The notes under the pieces were generated by a model that was given only the letters and a program-made list of their open reading frames with translations, ran no database searches and was not told where the DNA came from. Positions 53,857 through 62,728 of a stretch of DNA of 64,000 bases are shown here, piece by piece. Position 1 is the first letter of the stretch, and each line of letters starts with the position of its first letter. The stretch lies in the NCBI GenBank assembly GCA_902794395.1, contig CADBHB010000008.1, positions 1-64,000 on the forward strand, given 5' to 3'. The translations under genes and the position numbers were made by a program. The stretch is from an uncultured Ruminococcus sp. (GTDB lineage Bacteria > Bacillota > Clostridia > Oscillospirales > Acutalibacteraceae).

Positions 53857-55263
53857 ATGAGAAAAAAAGATGAAGAATTAAAGTTCATCGGCATCGACGG
53901 CTTTGAGGAGATCGAATCCATCGCGCCCCAACGGGTGAAGCCCCATGAACAGAAACCGAAGTCAAAACAAAAATCACGACACGCCGCCAAGCCTGACTTC
54001 AAGGCGGCAGCGGCAACGCTGGGCAGCAAGCTGCGCCCGTCAAAAACCAAGCAGCAGCCCATCCACTCCGCTGAGGGACAGCGCGACAGCAAGGTATATA
54101 AAAAGAGAGCTGTGCTGGCAGTCGCGGCGACCGTGACAGCGGCGATGCTCTCACTCGCTACAGCGGCGAGCGCGCTTGACGGCAGCTCGTCCCCCAAAAA
54201 CACCAAACAGCCTGCGGGCAAGACCAATCTTTCCGCCACGCAGGACACTCCCGTTATGCAGAACGCCGCTTCCGCAAAGAAGCAGCAGGGCAGCTCGGCG
54301 CTGTACATCGACGGCAAGCTGATAGGCGCGGCAGAGGACGGCAACGCCCTGCAGGCGGCGCTTGACCGAGTGCTCGCCGACGCAAAGGCGGGCTACGACG
54401 ATACCACCACCACGGAATTTGCCGGCAAGGTAGAGCTAAAGCCCTACAGCGGCGGCAACTTCGAGAGCGTCGAGGCGATAATGGCAAAGGCGGACGGCAA
54501 GCTTTCCGTAAAGCTTGAGACCGACTGGAGCTATGAAACCGAAACCGACTTCAAAACCGAGACCGAGTACGACAGCAGTCAGTCCTCGGATTACGAGGTA
54601 GTTATACAAGAGGGCGTACCCGGCAAAAGCCGTATGACTATCCGCCTTACCTATATCGACGGTATGCAGACCGACGCGGTGATCACCGAAGAAAAGGTAA
54701 TAAGCGAGCCTGTAAACGAGAAAAAGATAGTCGGTTCTGCCGACGGCATCCCCGTTGAGGAAGACGACGCGGACGAGGACAGCGACACCTACACCGCAGA
54801 CACCTCCTATGAGGACAACTCCTACGAGGACGACAGCGACAGCAGCGACAGCAGCGACGGCGCTTCTTACGGCGCTGCGACAGGCGGCTTTATGTGGCCT
54901 GTCCCCCACACCCACAACATCACCAGCCTGATGGAATGGCGCTGGGGCAGGATGCACAACGGCATTGACATCGCGGGCGGCGGCGACTACGGCATGCCCT
55001 TTGTCGCTTCCGACGGCGGCACGGTTATCTGGGCAGGCAACGACGGCGGCGGCTACGGCAACTACGTGATGATCGACCACGGCAACGGCTACATCACCGT
55101 TTACGGTCACGCCAGCGAGCTTTGCTGCTACACCGGTCAGTATGTCAGCCAGGGTGAGACCATCGGTTTGATCGGCTCCACCGGCAACTCCACCGGACCT
55201 CACCTCCACTTTGAGATCAGACTCAACGGCGCTTATCAGGACCCGCTGGGATATGTTTCTTAA
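53857..55263 (+). CDS. Membrane-anchored M23 metallopeptidase with G5-like domain
   Basis: 468 residues. A cytosolic basic segment of about 85 residues leads to one span (AVLAVAATVTAAMLSLATAA). Outside come a region of unknown fold, a G5-like domain (VVIQEGVPGKSRMTIRLTYI ... SEPVNEKKIVGS), an Asp/Ser/Tyr-rich linker, and an M23 endopeptidase. The M23 part has MHNGIDIAGGGDYGMPFVAS (zinc His/Asp), VYGHASEL, and GPHLHFEIRLNG (HxH). It cuts peptide cross-bridges of peptidoglycan. The start is the ATG at 53857, with GGAGA 6 bases upstream. The TAA stop lies in the terminal repeat of the element at 55260-55451, so the C-terminus may have been shortened or altered by it. Confidence 0.9.
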   Translation: MRKKDEELKFIGIDGFEEIESIAPQRVKPHEQKPKSKQKSRHAAKPDFKAAAATLGSKLRPSKTKQQPIHSAEGQRDSKVYKKRAVLAVAATVTAAMLSLATAASALDGSSSPKNTKQPAGKTNLSATQDTPVMQNAASAKKQQGSSALYIDGKLIGAAEDGNALQAALDRVLADAKAGYDDTTTTEFAGKVELKPYSGGNFESVEAIMAKADGKLSVKLETDWSYETETDFKTETEYDSSQSSDYEVVIQEGVPGKSRMTIRLTYIDGMQTDAVITEEKVISEPVNEKKIVGSADGIPVEEDDADEDSDTYTADTSYEDNSYEDDSDSSDSSDGASYGAATGGFMWPVPHTHNITSLMEWRWGRMHNGIDIAGGGDYGMPFVASDGGTVIWAGNDGGGYGNYVMIDHGNGYITVYGHASELCCYTGQYVSQGETIGLIGSTGNSTGPHLHFEIRLNGAYQDPLGYVS

Positions 55264-55451
55264 GGCAATACCGCACAATTCAGGTGTGCGGATTGCGAAG
55301 TAAGATTTTTCGTCAGGGTGCACAAACAAATTGAGGTAAGGCTGACGCCTTGCCGAGAGTAAGGCTGACGCCTTGCCGAGATTTTTTGGGCAGGCTGACG
55401 GAACAATACTCAAGCAAGGCGTGCGCCGCGAATTGTGCGGTGTTGCCTTAA
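55260..55451. repeat. Dispersed palindromic repeat (MITE-like), copy 2
   Basis: 192 bp bounded by 22-bp terminal inverted repeats that differ at one base (55260-55281, beginning TTAAGGCAATACCGCAC; 55430-55451 as its complement with C for T). Inside lies an exact tandem duplication of 23 bp (55336-55358 and 55359-55381), each with a small AAGGC/GCCTT hairpin. There is no open frame. It aligns with the repeat at 18527-18690. Its left end supplies the stop codon of the M23 gene. Confidence 0.8.
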
Positions 55452-55470
55452 ATAGTTCAGAGTTTAGTAT

Positions 55471-55517
55471 AAGGCTTCCGCTTACGGAAAACCCCGTAGG
55501 CGGAAGCCTTTTGTTTT
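55471..55517 (+). terminator. Terminator downstream of the M23 gene and repeat
   Basis: AAGGCTTCCGC (55471-55481) pairs with GCGGAAGCCTT (55500-55510), followed by TTGTTTT. A second perfect 10-bp hairpin (55537-55546 / 55555-55564, GAGCGAAGCG) lies just beyond it, with no T-run. Confidence 0.8.
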
Positions 55518-55568
55518 GCCGCAGCGCTGTTGATCGGAGCGAAGCGACCCTTTACGCTTCGCTCTCGA

Positions 55569-55751
55569 CTACTTGAACATATACTTCGCCGTGTCGGCAA
55601 CGTCATTCATAGTATGCTTGGCGCGGCTGATTTTTTTGCGGATCTTCGGGTTTTCATCGGCGGCGGACTTTCCCGCGTAGCCCAAGCAGGCGCCCGCTAT
55701 CATACCTACCGCGACTCCCTTTACCATGTTCATCATAGGACTTTTGCTCAT
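55569..55751 (-). CDS. Small YtxH-like membrane-associated protein
   Basis: 60 residues. The N-terminal half has one Gly/Ala-rich membrane span (MVKGVAVGMIAGACLGYAG), followed by a basic helical tail (PKIRKKISRAKHTMNDVADT). This layout resembles YtxH/DUF-type stress-related proteins, but similarity is too low to name it. GGGGTGATC precedes the ATG. It lies convergent to the M23 gene and divergent from trmL. Confidence 0.65.
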   Translation of the reverse strand: MSKSPMMNMVKGVAVGMIAGACLGYAGKSAADENPKIRKKISRAKHTMNDVADTAKYMFK

Positions 55752-55857
55752 AGGATCACCCCTCGTTGTTGAATTTGCAATTTGCCACTTGCTAAATTAG
55801 TGTTTACGGTTTAAAATAGAATAAATCTGTAAAATTTTTTAAAAGGAATGAAACATC

Positions 55858-56370
55858 ATGCCGACATTGAATTTGGTTTTGGTAGAGCCGGAGATACCGC
55901 AGAATACCGGCAACATCGCGCGCACCTGCGCCGCCACGGGCGCTCGGCTGCACATCGTAAAGCCCATGGGTTTTACCATCGACGACCGCAAGCTAAAGCG
56001 CGCGGGGCTGGATTACTGGTATCTGCTTGACATCACCTACTACGAAAGCCTAAGCGAGTTTTTTGAAAAAAACAAGGGTGCTTCCTTTTACTTTTTCTCA
56101 ACCAAGGGCACCCATGTATACAGCGACGTGCAATTCCCCGACAACTGCTTTTTGCTGTTCGGCAAGGAGACCCGCGGGCTGCCCGAGCACGTGCTTATGG
56201 AGCACCCCGACGAGACCCTGCGCCTGCCAATGATAAGCGAGGCGCGCAGCCTTAACCTCTCAAACTCCGTGGCGATAGCCGCCTATGAGGTGCTGCGGCA
56301 GTGGGGTTTTCCCGAGCTGCAAAACAAGGGCGAGCTGCACCGTCACAAATGGGCGGATGCGGCTAAGTGA
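55858..56370 (+). CDS. trmL: tRNA (cytidine/uridine-34-2'-O)-methyltransferase
   Basis: 170 residues. It methylates the 2'-O of the wobble base of tRNA-Leu isoacceptors. The SPOUT (trefoil-knot) fold is visible: VLVEPEIPQNTGNIARTCAA, then LLFGKETRGLPEHVL, and RLPMISEARSLNLSNSVAIA. Length is normal (about 155-170). AAAGGAATG precedes the ATG. No shared operon is evident; pgk has its own promoter downstream. Confidence 0.95.
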   Translation: MPTLNLVLVEPEIPQNTGNIARTCAATGARLHIVKPMGFTIDDRKLKRAGLDYWYLLDITYYESLSEFFEKNKGASFYFFSTKGTHVYSDVQFPDNCFLLFGKETRGLPEHVLMEHPDETLRLPMISEARSLNLSNSVAIAAYEVLRQWGFPELQNKGELHRHKWADAAK

Positions 56371-56430
56371 TGTGCGGCGCTTAACGCGTGCGCCTAAGTA
56401 AAAATCCCGTTAAAAATCTAACAAATCCCC

Positions 56431-56459
56431 TTGCGAAATTCGGTAAAATATACTATAAT
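56431..56459 (+). promoter_or_regulatory. Promoter of the pgk-tpiA-gpmI series
   Basis: TTGCGA (56431-56436) and TATAAT (56454-56459), 17-bp spacer, about 61 bp before the pgk ATG. Confidence 0.75.
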
Positions 56460-56520
56460 ATAAATGACTGTAAAATATTTCATTTTACAAATCTCTGAAA
56501 AACGAAAGGATGTTTTTACT

Positions 56521-57744
56521 ATGCAGCTCAACAAAGTATCTGTTGACGACATCAACGTAAAGGGCAAAAAAGTGCTCGTGCGCGTTGACTTCAACGTGCC
56601 CCTCAAGGAGGGCGTTATCACCAACGACAACCGCATCACCGCGGCTCTGCCCACTATCAAGAAACTCATCGCCGACGGCGGCAAAGTTATCCTCTGCTCT
56701 CACCTTGGCAAGCCCAAGAACGGTCCCGAGGACAAGTTCAGCCTGGCTCCCGTAGCGGTTCGTCTTTCCGAGCTTCTCGGTCAGGATGTTGTATTCGCCA
56801 ATGACGACGAGGTCGTGGGCGAAAACGCCAAGAAGGCTGTTGCCGAAATGAAGGACGGCGACGTGGTTCTGCTCCAGAATACCCGCTTCAGAAAAGAAGA
56901 GACCAAGAATCTTGAGCCCTTCTCCGAGGAGCTGGCTTCTCTGGCGGAAGTATTCGTAATGGACGCCTTCGGCTCCGCTCACCGCGCCCACTGCTCCACC
57001 GCGGGCGTTACCGACCATATCAAGGACACCGCTGTAGGCTACCTGATGCAGAAGGAGATCGACTTCCTCGGCAACGCGGTCGAGAATCCCGTTCGTCCCT
57101 TCGTTGCCATCCTCGGCGGCGCAAAGGTAGCGGACAAGCTCAACGTTATCTCCAACCTCCTCGAGAAGTGCGACACCCTCATCATCGGCGGCGGCATGGC
57201 TTACACCTTCCTCAAGGCTCAGGGCAAAGAGGTCGGCAAGTCAGAGGTCGGCAAGTCCCTCGTTGACGACACCAAGATCGACTACTGCAAGGACATGATT
57301 AAAAAGGCTGAGGAGCTGGGCAAGCAGCTGCTTCTCCCCGTTGACACCACCATCGCGGCGTCCTTCCCCGATCCCATCGACGCTCCCATCGAAGTGCAGA
57401 ACGTAGACGTTGACGCTATCCCCGCAGACATGGAGGGTCTGGACATCGGCACCAAAACTCAGGAGCTGTTCGCGGAAGCCGTAAAGAACGCCAAGACCGT
57501 TGTTTGGAACGGACCCATGGGCGTGTTTGAGAACCCCACCCTCGCGGCAGGCACCATCGCTGTGGCAAAGGCGCTGGCTGAGACCGACGCTACCACCATC
57601 ATCGGCGGCGGCGACAGCGCGGCGGCGGTAATCCAGCTCGGCTTCGCTGACAAGATGAGCCACATCTCCACCGGCGGCGGCGCTTCTCTCGAGTATCTCG
57701 AAGGCAAGACCCTGCCCGGCATCGCGGTCATCGCCGACAAATAA
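56521..57744 (+). CDS. pgk: Phosphoglycerate kinase
   Basis: 407 residues. It transfers phosphate from 1,3-bisphosphoglycerate to ADP in glycolysis. [67 protein letters not shown] and the C-terminal [20 protein letters not shown] are all standard. AAAGGA lies about 10 bases upstream of the ATG at 56521. The first gene of a glycolytic series (pgk, tpiA, gpmI) in the usual Firmicutes order, though here with spacers of 140-190 bases. Confidence 0.98.
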   Translation: MQLNKVSVDDINVKGKKVLVRVDFNVPLKEGVITNDNRITAALPTIKKLIADGGKVILCSHLGKPKNGPEDKFSLAPVAVRLSELLGQDVVFANDDEVVGENAKKAVAEMKDGDVVLLQNTRFRKEETKNLEPFSEELASLAEVFVMDAFGSAHRAHCSTAGVTDHIKDTAVGYLMQKEIDFLGNAVENPVRPFVAILGGAKVADKLNVISNLLEKCDTLIIGGGMAYTFLKAQGKEVGKSEVGKSLVDDTKIDYCKDMIKKAEELGKQLLLPVDTTIAASFPDPIDAPIEVQNVDVDAIPADMEGLDIGTKTQELFAEAVKNAKTVVWNGPMGVFENPTLAAGTIAVAKALAETDATTIIGGGDSAAAVIQLGFADKMSHISTGGGASLEYLEGKTLPGIAVIADK

Positions 57745-57870
57745 GCAACAAGTTTTGCATAAGCGCGCCCTTGGAACGCAGCGTCGGCAGACAGCGCTAA
57801 TAACGGCGCGTCACACCGCAAACCCGACCGGGCGTGCGATCGAATATGACCTATTAATCGTTTACCCCGT

Positions 57871-57895
57871 AGGGGCGACCCTTGCGGTCGTCCCT
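57871..57895 (+). promoter_or_regulatory. Intercistronic hairpin between pgk and tpiA
   Basis: AGGGGCGACC pairs with GGTCGTCCCT (one G-T pair), followed at a distance by T-rich sequence (TTTTATTTATTTTTC). It could be an attenuating terminator or an mRNA-processing hairpin. The rest of the 57745-57930 gap shows nothing clear. Confidence 0.5.
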
Positions 57896-57930
57896 ATGTT
57901 TTATTTATTTTTCTTGAAAGGAACAATACT

Positions 57931-58698
57931 ATGGATAAAGCAAAAAGAAAAGCCATTATCGCGGGCAACTGGAAAATGAACAAGACTCCCAAGGAAGCCA
58001 CCGAGCTGCTGGGCGCCATCAAGCCTCTGGTAGCGGACGCGGACTGCGAGGTCATCGCCTGCGTGCCCTATGTTGACCTTGCCGCGGCTGTAGAAGCGAC
58101 CGCCGGCACCAACATCAAGATCGGCGCGGAGAACTGCCACTGGGCGGAGAGCGGCGCTTTTACAGGCGAGATCAGCACCGGTATGCTCAAGGAAGTCGGC
58201 GCTGAGTACGTGGTGCTCGGTCACAGCGAGCGCAGACAGTACTTCGGCGAGACCGACGAAACCGTCAACAAGCGCACCAAGGCGGCGCTGGCGGCGGGAC
58301 TCAAGCCCATCGTCTGTGTCGGCGAGCTGCTCTGGGAGCGCGAGTGCAACATCACCGAAGAGGTGATCGCGCGTCAGATCAAGCTCGACCTCTGGGATGT
58401 GACCGAGGAGGAGCTCAAGAACGTGGTTATCGCCTACGAGCCTGTATGGGCTATCGGCACCGGCAAGACCGCTACCGCCGACCAGGCTGAGGAGGTCTGC
58501 GCCTTTATCCGCGCCCAGCTCGCCAAGCTCTACAATCAGGACGCAGCAGACGCGGTTACAATCCAGTACGGCGGCTCCATGAACGACGGCAACGCCGACG
58601 AGCTGCTCGGCAAGGTAAATGTAGACGGCGGTCTTATCGGCGGCGCTTCTCTGGTAGCGGAAAAGTTCGCGGCGATAGTCAAGGCAGCGTCGAAGTAA
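57931..58698 (+). CDS. tpiA: Triose-phosphate isomerase
   Basis: 255 residues. It interconverts dihydroxyacetone phosphate and glyceraldehyde 3-phosphate. AIIAGNWKMNKTPKEA holds Asn/Lys, VVLGHSERRQYFGETDE the catalytic His, and IAYEPVWAIGTGKTATADQ the catalytic Glu and loop 6. IQYGGSMNDGNADELL binds the phosphate. The ATG at 57931 has GAAAGGAACA upstream. It lies 186 bases downstream of pgk. Confidence 0.98.
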   Translation: MDKAKRKAIIAGNWKMNKTPKEATELLGAIKPLVADADCEVIACVPYVDLAAAVEATAGTNIKIGAENCHWAESGAFTGEISTGMLKEVGAEYVVLGHSERRQYFGETDETVNKRTKAALAAGLKPIVCVGELLWERECNITEEVIARQIKLDLWDVTEEELKNVVIAYEPVWAIGTGKTATADQAEEVCAFIRAQLAKLYNQDAADAVTIQYGGSMNDGNADELLGKVNVDGGLIGGASLVAEKFAAIVKAASK

Positions 58699-58837
58699 TT
58701 CCAAATCGGATGTTGCAGAGGTCGTTCGGCGTTCGGGCAAACGTCTCCTTGTAAGGCAAGCGCCCCTACGACATGCAACAACAACTGACAACTTACAACC
58801 AAAAACCAAAACCAACTAACCACCGGAAAGGAAATAT

Positions 58838-60358
58838 ATGACAAAGCCTTTAGTATTAATGATTCTCGACGGCTTCGGCTGCGGCAAAAAGGGTGAGGAA
58901 GCGGCAAACGCCATTCTCGCCGCCGACACGCCCAATATAGACAGGCTGTTTGCCGAGAATCCGCTGACACAGATCGGCGCTTCCGGCATGGACGTCGGTC
59001 TGCCTGACGGGCAGATGGGCAACAGCGAAGTGGGTCACACCAACATCGGCGCGGGCAGAATAGTTTATCAGGAGCTGACCCGCATTACAAAAACCATCAA
59101 CGACGACAAGCTCAAGGACAACGAGGAGATAGTCGCGGCGATCGACAACGCCCTGCAAAACAACAGCGACCTGCACCTTATGGGTCTGCTCTCCCCCGGC
59201 GGCGTTCACAGCCACAACACCCACCTTTACGGCATTTTGGAGCTTTGCAAGAAAAAAGGACTGCAAAATGTTTACATCCACGCCTTCCTCGACGGACGTG
59301 ACGTGCCGCCCTCAAGCGCGGCGGAATATGTAGCCGACGCGGTGAAGGAGTGCGAAAAGATAGGCGTGGGCAAAATAGCCACCGTAATGGGCAGATACTA
59401 CGCCATGGACAGAGATAACCGCTGGGAGCGCGTGGAAAAAGCCTATGCCGCGCTGGTATACGGCGAGGGCGTAGAAGCCGACTGTCCCGTACAGGCGGTG
59501 CGCGACAGCTACGCAAACGGCGTTACCGACGAGTTCGTCATACCCATCGTGGTCAAGGGCGGAGCAACCATCAAGCCCAACGACAGCGTGATATTCTACA
59601 ACTTCCGACCCGACCGTGCGCGTGAGATAACCCGCACCCTCGTAGACGAGGATTTCAGCGGATTTGAGCGCCGCAACGGCTTCTTCCCGCTGTACTATGT
59701 CTGCATGACGCAGTACGACGCCACCATGCCCAACGTGCACATCGCCTTCAAGCCGCAGACGCTGAAAAACACCATGGGCGAGTATATGTCTGCCCTGGGC
59801 AAAAAGCAGCTGCGCATAGCCGAAACCGAGAAGTACGCCCATGTGACCTTCTTCTTCAACGGCGGCGTAGAGAAGGTTTACGACGGCGAGGACAGGATAT
59901 TGGTCAAGTCTCCCGCTGTAGCTACCTACGACCTCCAGCCCGAAATGAGCGCCTATGAGGTCAAGGATAAGCTCGTTGACGCCATCCGCAGCGGCGTTTA
60001 CGACATGATCATCCTCAACTTCGCCAACTGCGACATGGTCGGTCACACCGGCGTGTTCGAGGCGGCTGTAAAGGCGGTCGAGGCGGTTGACGACTGTGTG
60101 GGTCAGGTGGTAAATGCCATCCGCGAAATGGGCGGCGTGGCGATAATAACCGCCGACCACGGCAACGCCGACAAGATGATAGACGAGGACGGCGAACCCT
60201 TTACCGCGCACACCACCAACCCCGTGCCCTTCTGCGTCATCGGATACGACTGCAAGCTCCGCGAGGGCGGCGTGCTGGCGGATATAGCACCCACCATGAT
60301 CCGCATTATGGACATCCCTCAGCCCGAGGAAATGACCGGCAAATCCATCATCATCTGA
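58838..60358 (+). CDS. gpmI: 2,3-bisphosphoglycerate-independent phosphoglycerate mutase
   Basis: 506 residues. It is the Mn-dependent enzyme of the alkaline phosphatase superfamily. LVLMILDGFGCGKKGEE gives the first metal Asp, and GQMGNSEVGHTNIGAGR the phosphorylated Ser. HAFLDGRDVPPSSAAEYV, KIATVMGRYYAMDRDNRWER, and IITADHGNADKMIDEDGEPF with MVGHTG carry the remaining ligands. The ATG at 58838 has GGAAAGGA upstream, behind an A/C-rich leader (58776-58823) with a single G. Confidence 0.98.
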   Translation: MTKPLVLMILDGFGCGKKGEEAANAILAADTPNIDRLFAENPLTQIGASGMDVGLPDGQMGNSEVGHTNIGAGRIVYQELTRITKTINDDKLKDNEEIVAAIDNALQNNSDLHLMGLLSPGGVHSHNTHLYGILELCKKKGLQNVYIHAFLDGRDVPPSSAAEYVADAVKECEKIGVGKIATVMGRYYAMDRDNRWERVEKAYAALVYGEGVEADCPVQAVRDSYANGVTDEFVIPIVVKGGATIKPNDSVIFYNFRPDRAREITRTLVDEDFSGFERRNGFFPLYYVCMTQYDATMPNVHIAFKPQTLKNTMGEYMSALGKKQLRIAETEKYAHVTFFFNGGVEKVYDGEDRILVKSPAVATYDLQPEMSAYEVKDKLVDAIRSGVYDMIILNFANCDMVGHTGVFEAAVKAVEAVDDCVGQVVNAIREMGGVAIITADHGNADKMIDEDGEPFTAHTTNPVPFCVIGYDCKLREGGVLADIAPTMIRIMDIPQPEEMTGKSIII

Positions 60359-60370
60359 TAAATAAAGTTC

Positions 60371-60404
60371 AAGAGCGCTCTGCTTTAACAGGGCGCTCTT
60401 TTAA
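60371..60404 (+). terminator. Terminator of gpmI
   Basis: AAGAGCGCTCTG (60371-60382) pairs with CAGGGCGCTCTT (60389-60400, one wobble), followed by TTAATTT. Confidence 0.8.
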
Positions 60405-60420
60405 TTTACGATCAACAACA

Positions 60421-60776
60421 AAACCAAATTTGGTGGAAGCAAGGTGGCGGTTTGGTGGAAGCAATAAGCTCTGCCTCCCACAAGGGCTGCTCGCAAAAAT
60501 GGCTTATCTATGCGGTTTTTGGGACTTTGGGTGGCAGTTGGTGGAAGAAGTGGAGGTTTTTTCAACTCTCTATATATACTTTATATACCCCACACTCTAC
60601 TACTCCCCTCTAATACATACCCTACAAACTTTTCAAATCTTTCTAAGAAATTCATTTTACTTCCACTTCTTCCACCAAACCCCTAAAAACGGCTTGGCTA
60701 TGCGGTTTTTCGTGGTGGAAGTACTCGAAATCACTTCCACCTTGCTTCCACCGGCTGCCACCAAAATCGCAGTGTA
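60421..60776. repeat. Nested inverted and direct repeats rich in GGTGGAAG, non-coding
   Basis: Two perfect nested inverted repeats: the outer is 16 bp (60432-60447 with 60737-60752, GGTGGAAGCAAGGTGG), the inner 15 bp (60540-60554 with 60662-60676, GGTGGAAGAAGTGGA). A direct repeat GGCTTnnCTATGCGGTTTTT also occurs near 60500 and again near 60692. The core (about 60555-60661) is strongly pyrimidine-biased and A/T-rich, with no gene. The arrangement resembles a remnant of a mobile element or replication region. No known insertion-sequence end is recognised. Confidence 0.65.
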
Positions 60777-60785
60777 TTTTCAAAT

Positions 60786-60831
60786 TGGTGACACCTGCGG
60801 GACTTGAACCAATCATCAAGCGATTATAAGT
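60786..60831 (-). pseudogene. 3' fragment of a tRNA gene (attachment-site-like)
   Basis: Read on the minus strand: an anticodon-arm-like GCGA-CTTATAA-TCGC, a T-loop GGTTCAAGTCC, then AGGTGTC-A-CCA with encoded CCA. The T-stem pairs poorly, and the matching 5' acceptor (GACACCT) is absent, so this is not a working tRNA. A fragment running from the anticodon arm to the 3' end is what integrases leave when an element inserts into a tRNA gene. Confidence 0.5.
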
Positions 60832-60844
60832 CGCAAAACAACGC

Positions 60845-60873
60845 TTGAAGTCGCGTATAAAATGGTGTACAAT
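60845..60873 (+). promoter_or_regulatory. Promoter of the ABC exporter pair
   Basis: TTGAAG (60845-60850) and TACAAT (60868-60873), 17-bp spacer, 32 bp before the ATG at 60905. Confidence 0.6.
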
Positions 60874-60904
60874 AAGGACAGAATAAACCTAAAGGACAGG
60901 TAAC

Positions 60905-62620
60905 ATGTTCAAGCTGCGACGATTCTTAAAGGACTACAAAAAAGAATGTATAATAGGACCGCTTTGCAAGCTGTTTGAAGCGATACTGGAGCTGTTTGTA
61001 CCGCTGGTGATGGCGCGCATAATCGACGTCGGCATCAAAAACCGCGACGCGGTGTATGTGTGGAAGATGGGCGGTCTGCTGGTGCTGCTGGCGGTGCTGG
61101 GCTGGTCAAGCGCGATGTTCACGCAGTATTTCGCGTCGAAGGCGTCTCAGGGCGCGGGCACGAAAATACGCCGAGAGCTGTTTTTGCACATCAATTCCCT
61201 CAGCCACGCCGAGCTTGACGCGCTGGGCACGCCCTCGCTGATAACACGCATAACCAACGACACCAACACCGTGCAGCAGTCCATCGCCATGATGATACGC
61301 CTGCTGACCAGAGCGCCGTTCATCATCATCGGCTCGCTGGTGATGGCTATGACCATCAGCCCTCGCCTCTCGCTTATTTTCTTCGGGGCGGCGGTGCTTA
61401 TAGCGCTGACGCTGTACCTTGTTACGTCAAAAAGCGTGCCCATCTTCACCAAAATGCAGAAAAAACTCGATAATATTGGCTTGATAGCGCGCGAGAACCT
61501 CTCGGGCAGCCGCGTTATCCGCGCCTTTTCAAAGCAAAAAGCCGAGACCGCCCGAGTGGATGAAGCCACCGGAGAGCTTGCGGAGATAACGCTGAGGGTC
61601 AGCCGACTGTCGGCGCTGCTTAGCCCCGTGACCTATGCCGTGACCGACATAGCCATCATCCTGATAGTCTGGTACGGAGCCGTAAATGTAAACATAGGCG
61701 AGATGCAGACAGGCGACATCGTGGCGCTGGTGAGCTACATGACGCAGATTTTGCTGGCGATGATAGTGGTAGCCAACCTTGTCACCCTGCTCAACCGCAC
61801 CGCCGCCTCAGCCAAGCGCATAAACGAGGTGTTTGAAACCGAGCCGAGCGTAGTCGAGGGCAGCACTGAAACGATAGCAGTCGACCTCTCCGCGCCCAAG
61901 ATTGCCTTTGAGCACGTTTGCTTCAACTACTCCGACGACGGCGACGACGAGCTAAGCGACCTCAGCTTTTCCGTAAAGCGCGGCAGCACCGTAGGTATAA
62001 TAGGCAGCACCGGCAGCGGCAAAACTACCCTTATCAATCTTATACCGCGCTTTTACGACGCTACAGCGGGCTGTGTGCGCGTTGACGGACGCGACGTGCG
62101 CGACTACTCGTTTGCCCAACTTCGCGGGCAGATAGGCATGGTCCCTCAGCAGAGCATACTGTTCAGCGGCAGCATCCGCGATAACCTGCGCTGGCAAAAC
62201 AAAGACGCTGCCGACAGCGAGCTGATACGCGCCCTCAAGACCGCTCAGGCGTGGGAGTTCGTGTCAAAGCTTCCCCGAGGGCTGGACAGCCGCGTAGAAC
62301 AGGGCGGCAGGAATTTCAGCGGCGGTCAAAGACAAAGGCTGTGCATAGCCCGCGCGCTGGTTAAGCTGCCCGAGATACTGATACTCGACGACAGCTTTTC
62401 CGCCCTTGACCTAGCCACCGACGCGGCGCTGCGCCGCGCCCTTAAGGAGACCACCGAGGGTCTCACCGTGCTGATTGTCACCCAGCGCAGCACCACCGTG
62501 CGCGGCGCCGACCGGATATTGGTGCTAAACGACGGCACCTCGGCAGGCTACGGCACACACGATGAGCTGATGGAGAGCTGCGAAGTGTACAGAGAGATAG
62601 TCGCCTCGCAGGAAGGCTAA
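60905..62620 (+). CDS. ABC half-exporter with degenerate nucleotide-binding site
   Basis: 571 residues: six-helix exporter membrane domain (KLFEAILELFVPLVMARIID ... MTQILLAMIVVANLVTLL) followed by an ATPase domain. Walker A is GSTGSGKTTLINLIPRF, the signature is NFSGGQRQRLCIARALVKLP, and Walker B is ILILDDSFSALD. The Walker B is followed by Asp instead of the catalytic Glu, and the switch-loop His is replaced by Gln (IVTQRSTTVRGA). The same two changes mark the non-canonical half of heterodimeric exporters such as TM287/288. It therefore probably pairs with the following gene. Substrate unknown. GGACAGGTAAC precedes the ATG. Confidence 0.93.
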   Translation: MFKLRRFLKDYKKECIIGPLCKLFEAILELFVPLVMARIIDVGIKNRDAVYVWKMGGLLVLLAVLGWSSAMFTQYFASKASQGAGTKIRRELFLHINSLSHAELDALGTPSLITRITNDTNTVQQSIAMMIRLLTRAPFIIIGSLVMAMTISPRLSLIFFGAAVLIALTLYLVTSKSVPIFTKMQKKLDNIGLIARENLSGSRVIRAFSKQKAETARVDEATGELAEITLRVSRLSALLSPVTYAVTDIAIILIVWYGAVNVNIGEMQTGDIVALVSYMTQILLAMIVVANLVTLLNRTAASAKRINEVFETEPSVVEGSTETIAVDLSAPKIAFEHVCFNYSDDGDDELSDLSFSVKRGSTVGIIGSTGSGKTTLINLIPRFYDATAGCVRVDGRDVRDYSFAQLRGQIGMVPQQSILFSGSIRDNLRWQNKDAADSELIRALKTAQAWEFVSKLPRGLDSRVEQGGRNFSGGQRQRLCIARALVKLPEILILDDSFSALDLATDAALRRALKETTEGLTVLIVTQRSTTVRGADRILVLNDGTSAGYGTHDELMESCEVYREIVASQEG

Positions 62621-62667
62621 GCAATTCGGGGTTCGGAATTATATTAGAATGAAGCGCTGCCCCTGCG

Positions 62668-62728
62668 ACACACACCAACAACCAACAATCAACAACCAAA
62701 ACCTAATACTAAACTCAAATAAAAAACC
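62668..62728 (+). other. G-free leader without Shine-Dalgarno site
   Basis: This 61-base stretch contains no G at all, and mainly CAA/CCAA units. No purine-rich ribosome-binding site precedes the ATG at 62732 (AAAAAACCGCC). It should be unstructured and may allow leaderless-like or S1-type loading, or be a target for G/U-rich small RNAs; both are inference. Confidence 0.5.

Noticed and set aside
60421..60776. CRISPR array
   Set aside because: The GGTGGAAG units are too few, unevenly spaced and in both orientations; no cas genes are present.
60786..60855. Functional tRNA-Ile(UAU)
   Set aside because: The anticodon arm can be drawn, but the T-stem does not pair and no 5' acceptor strand exists.
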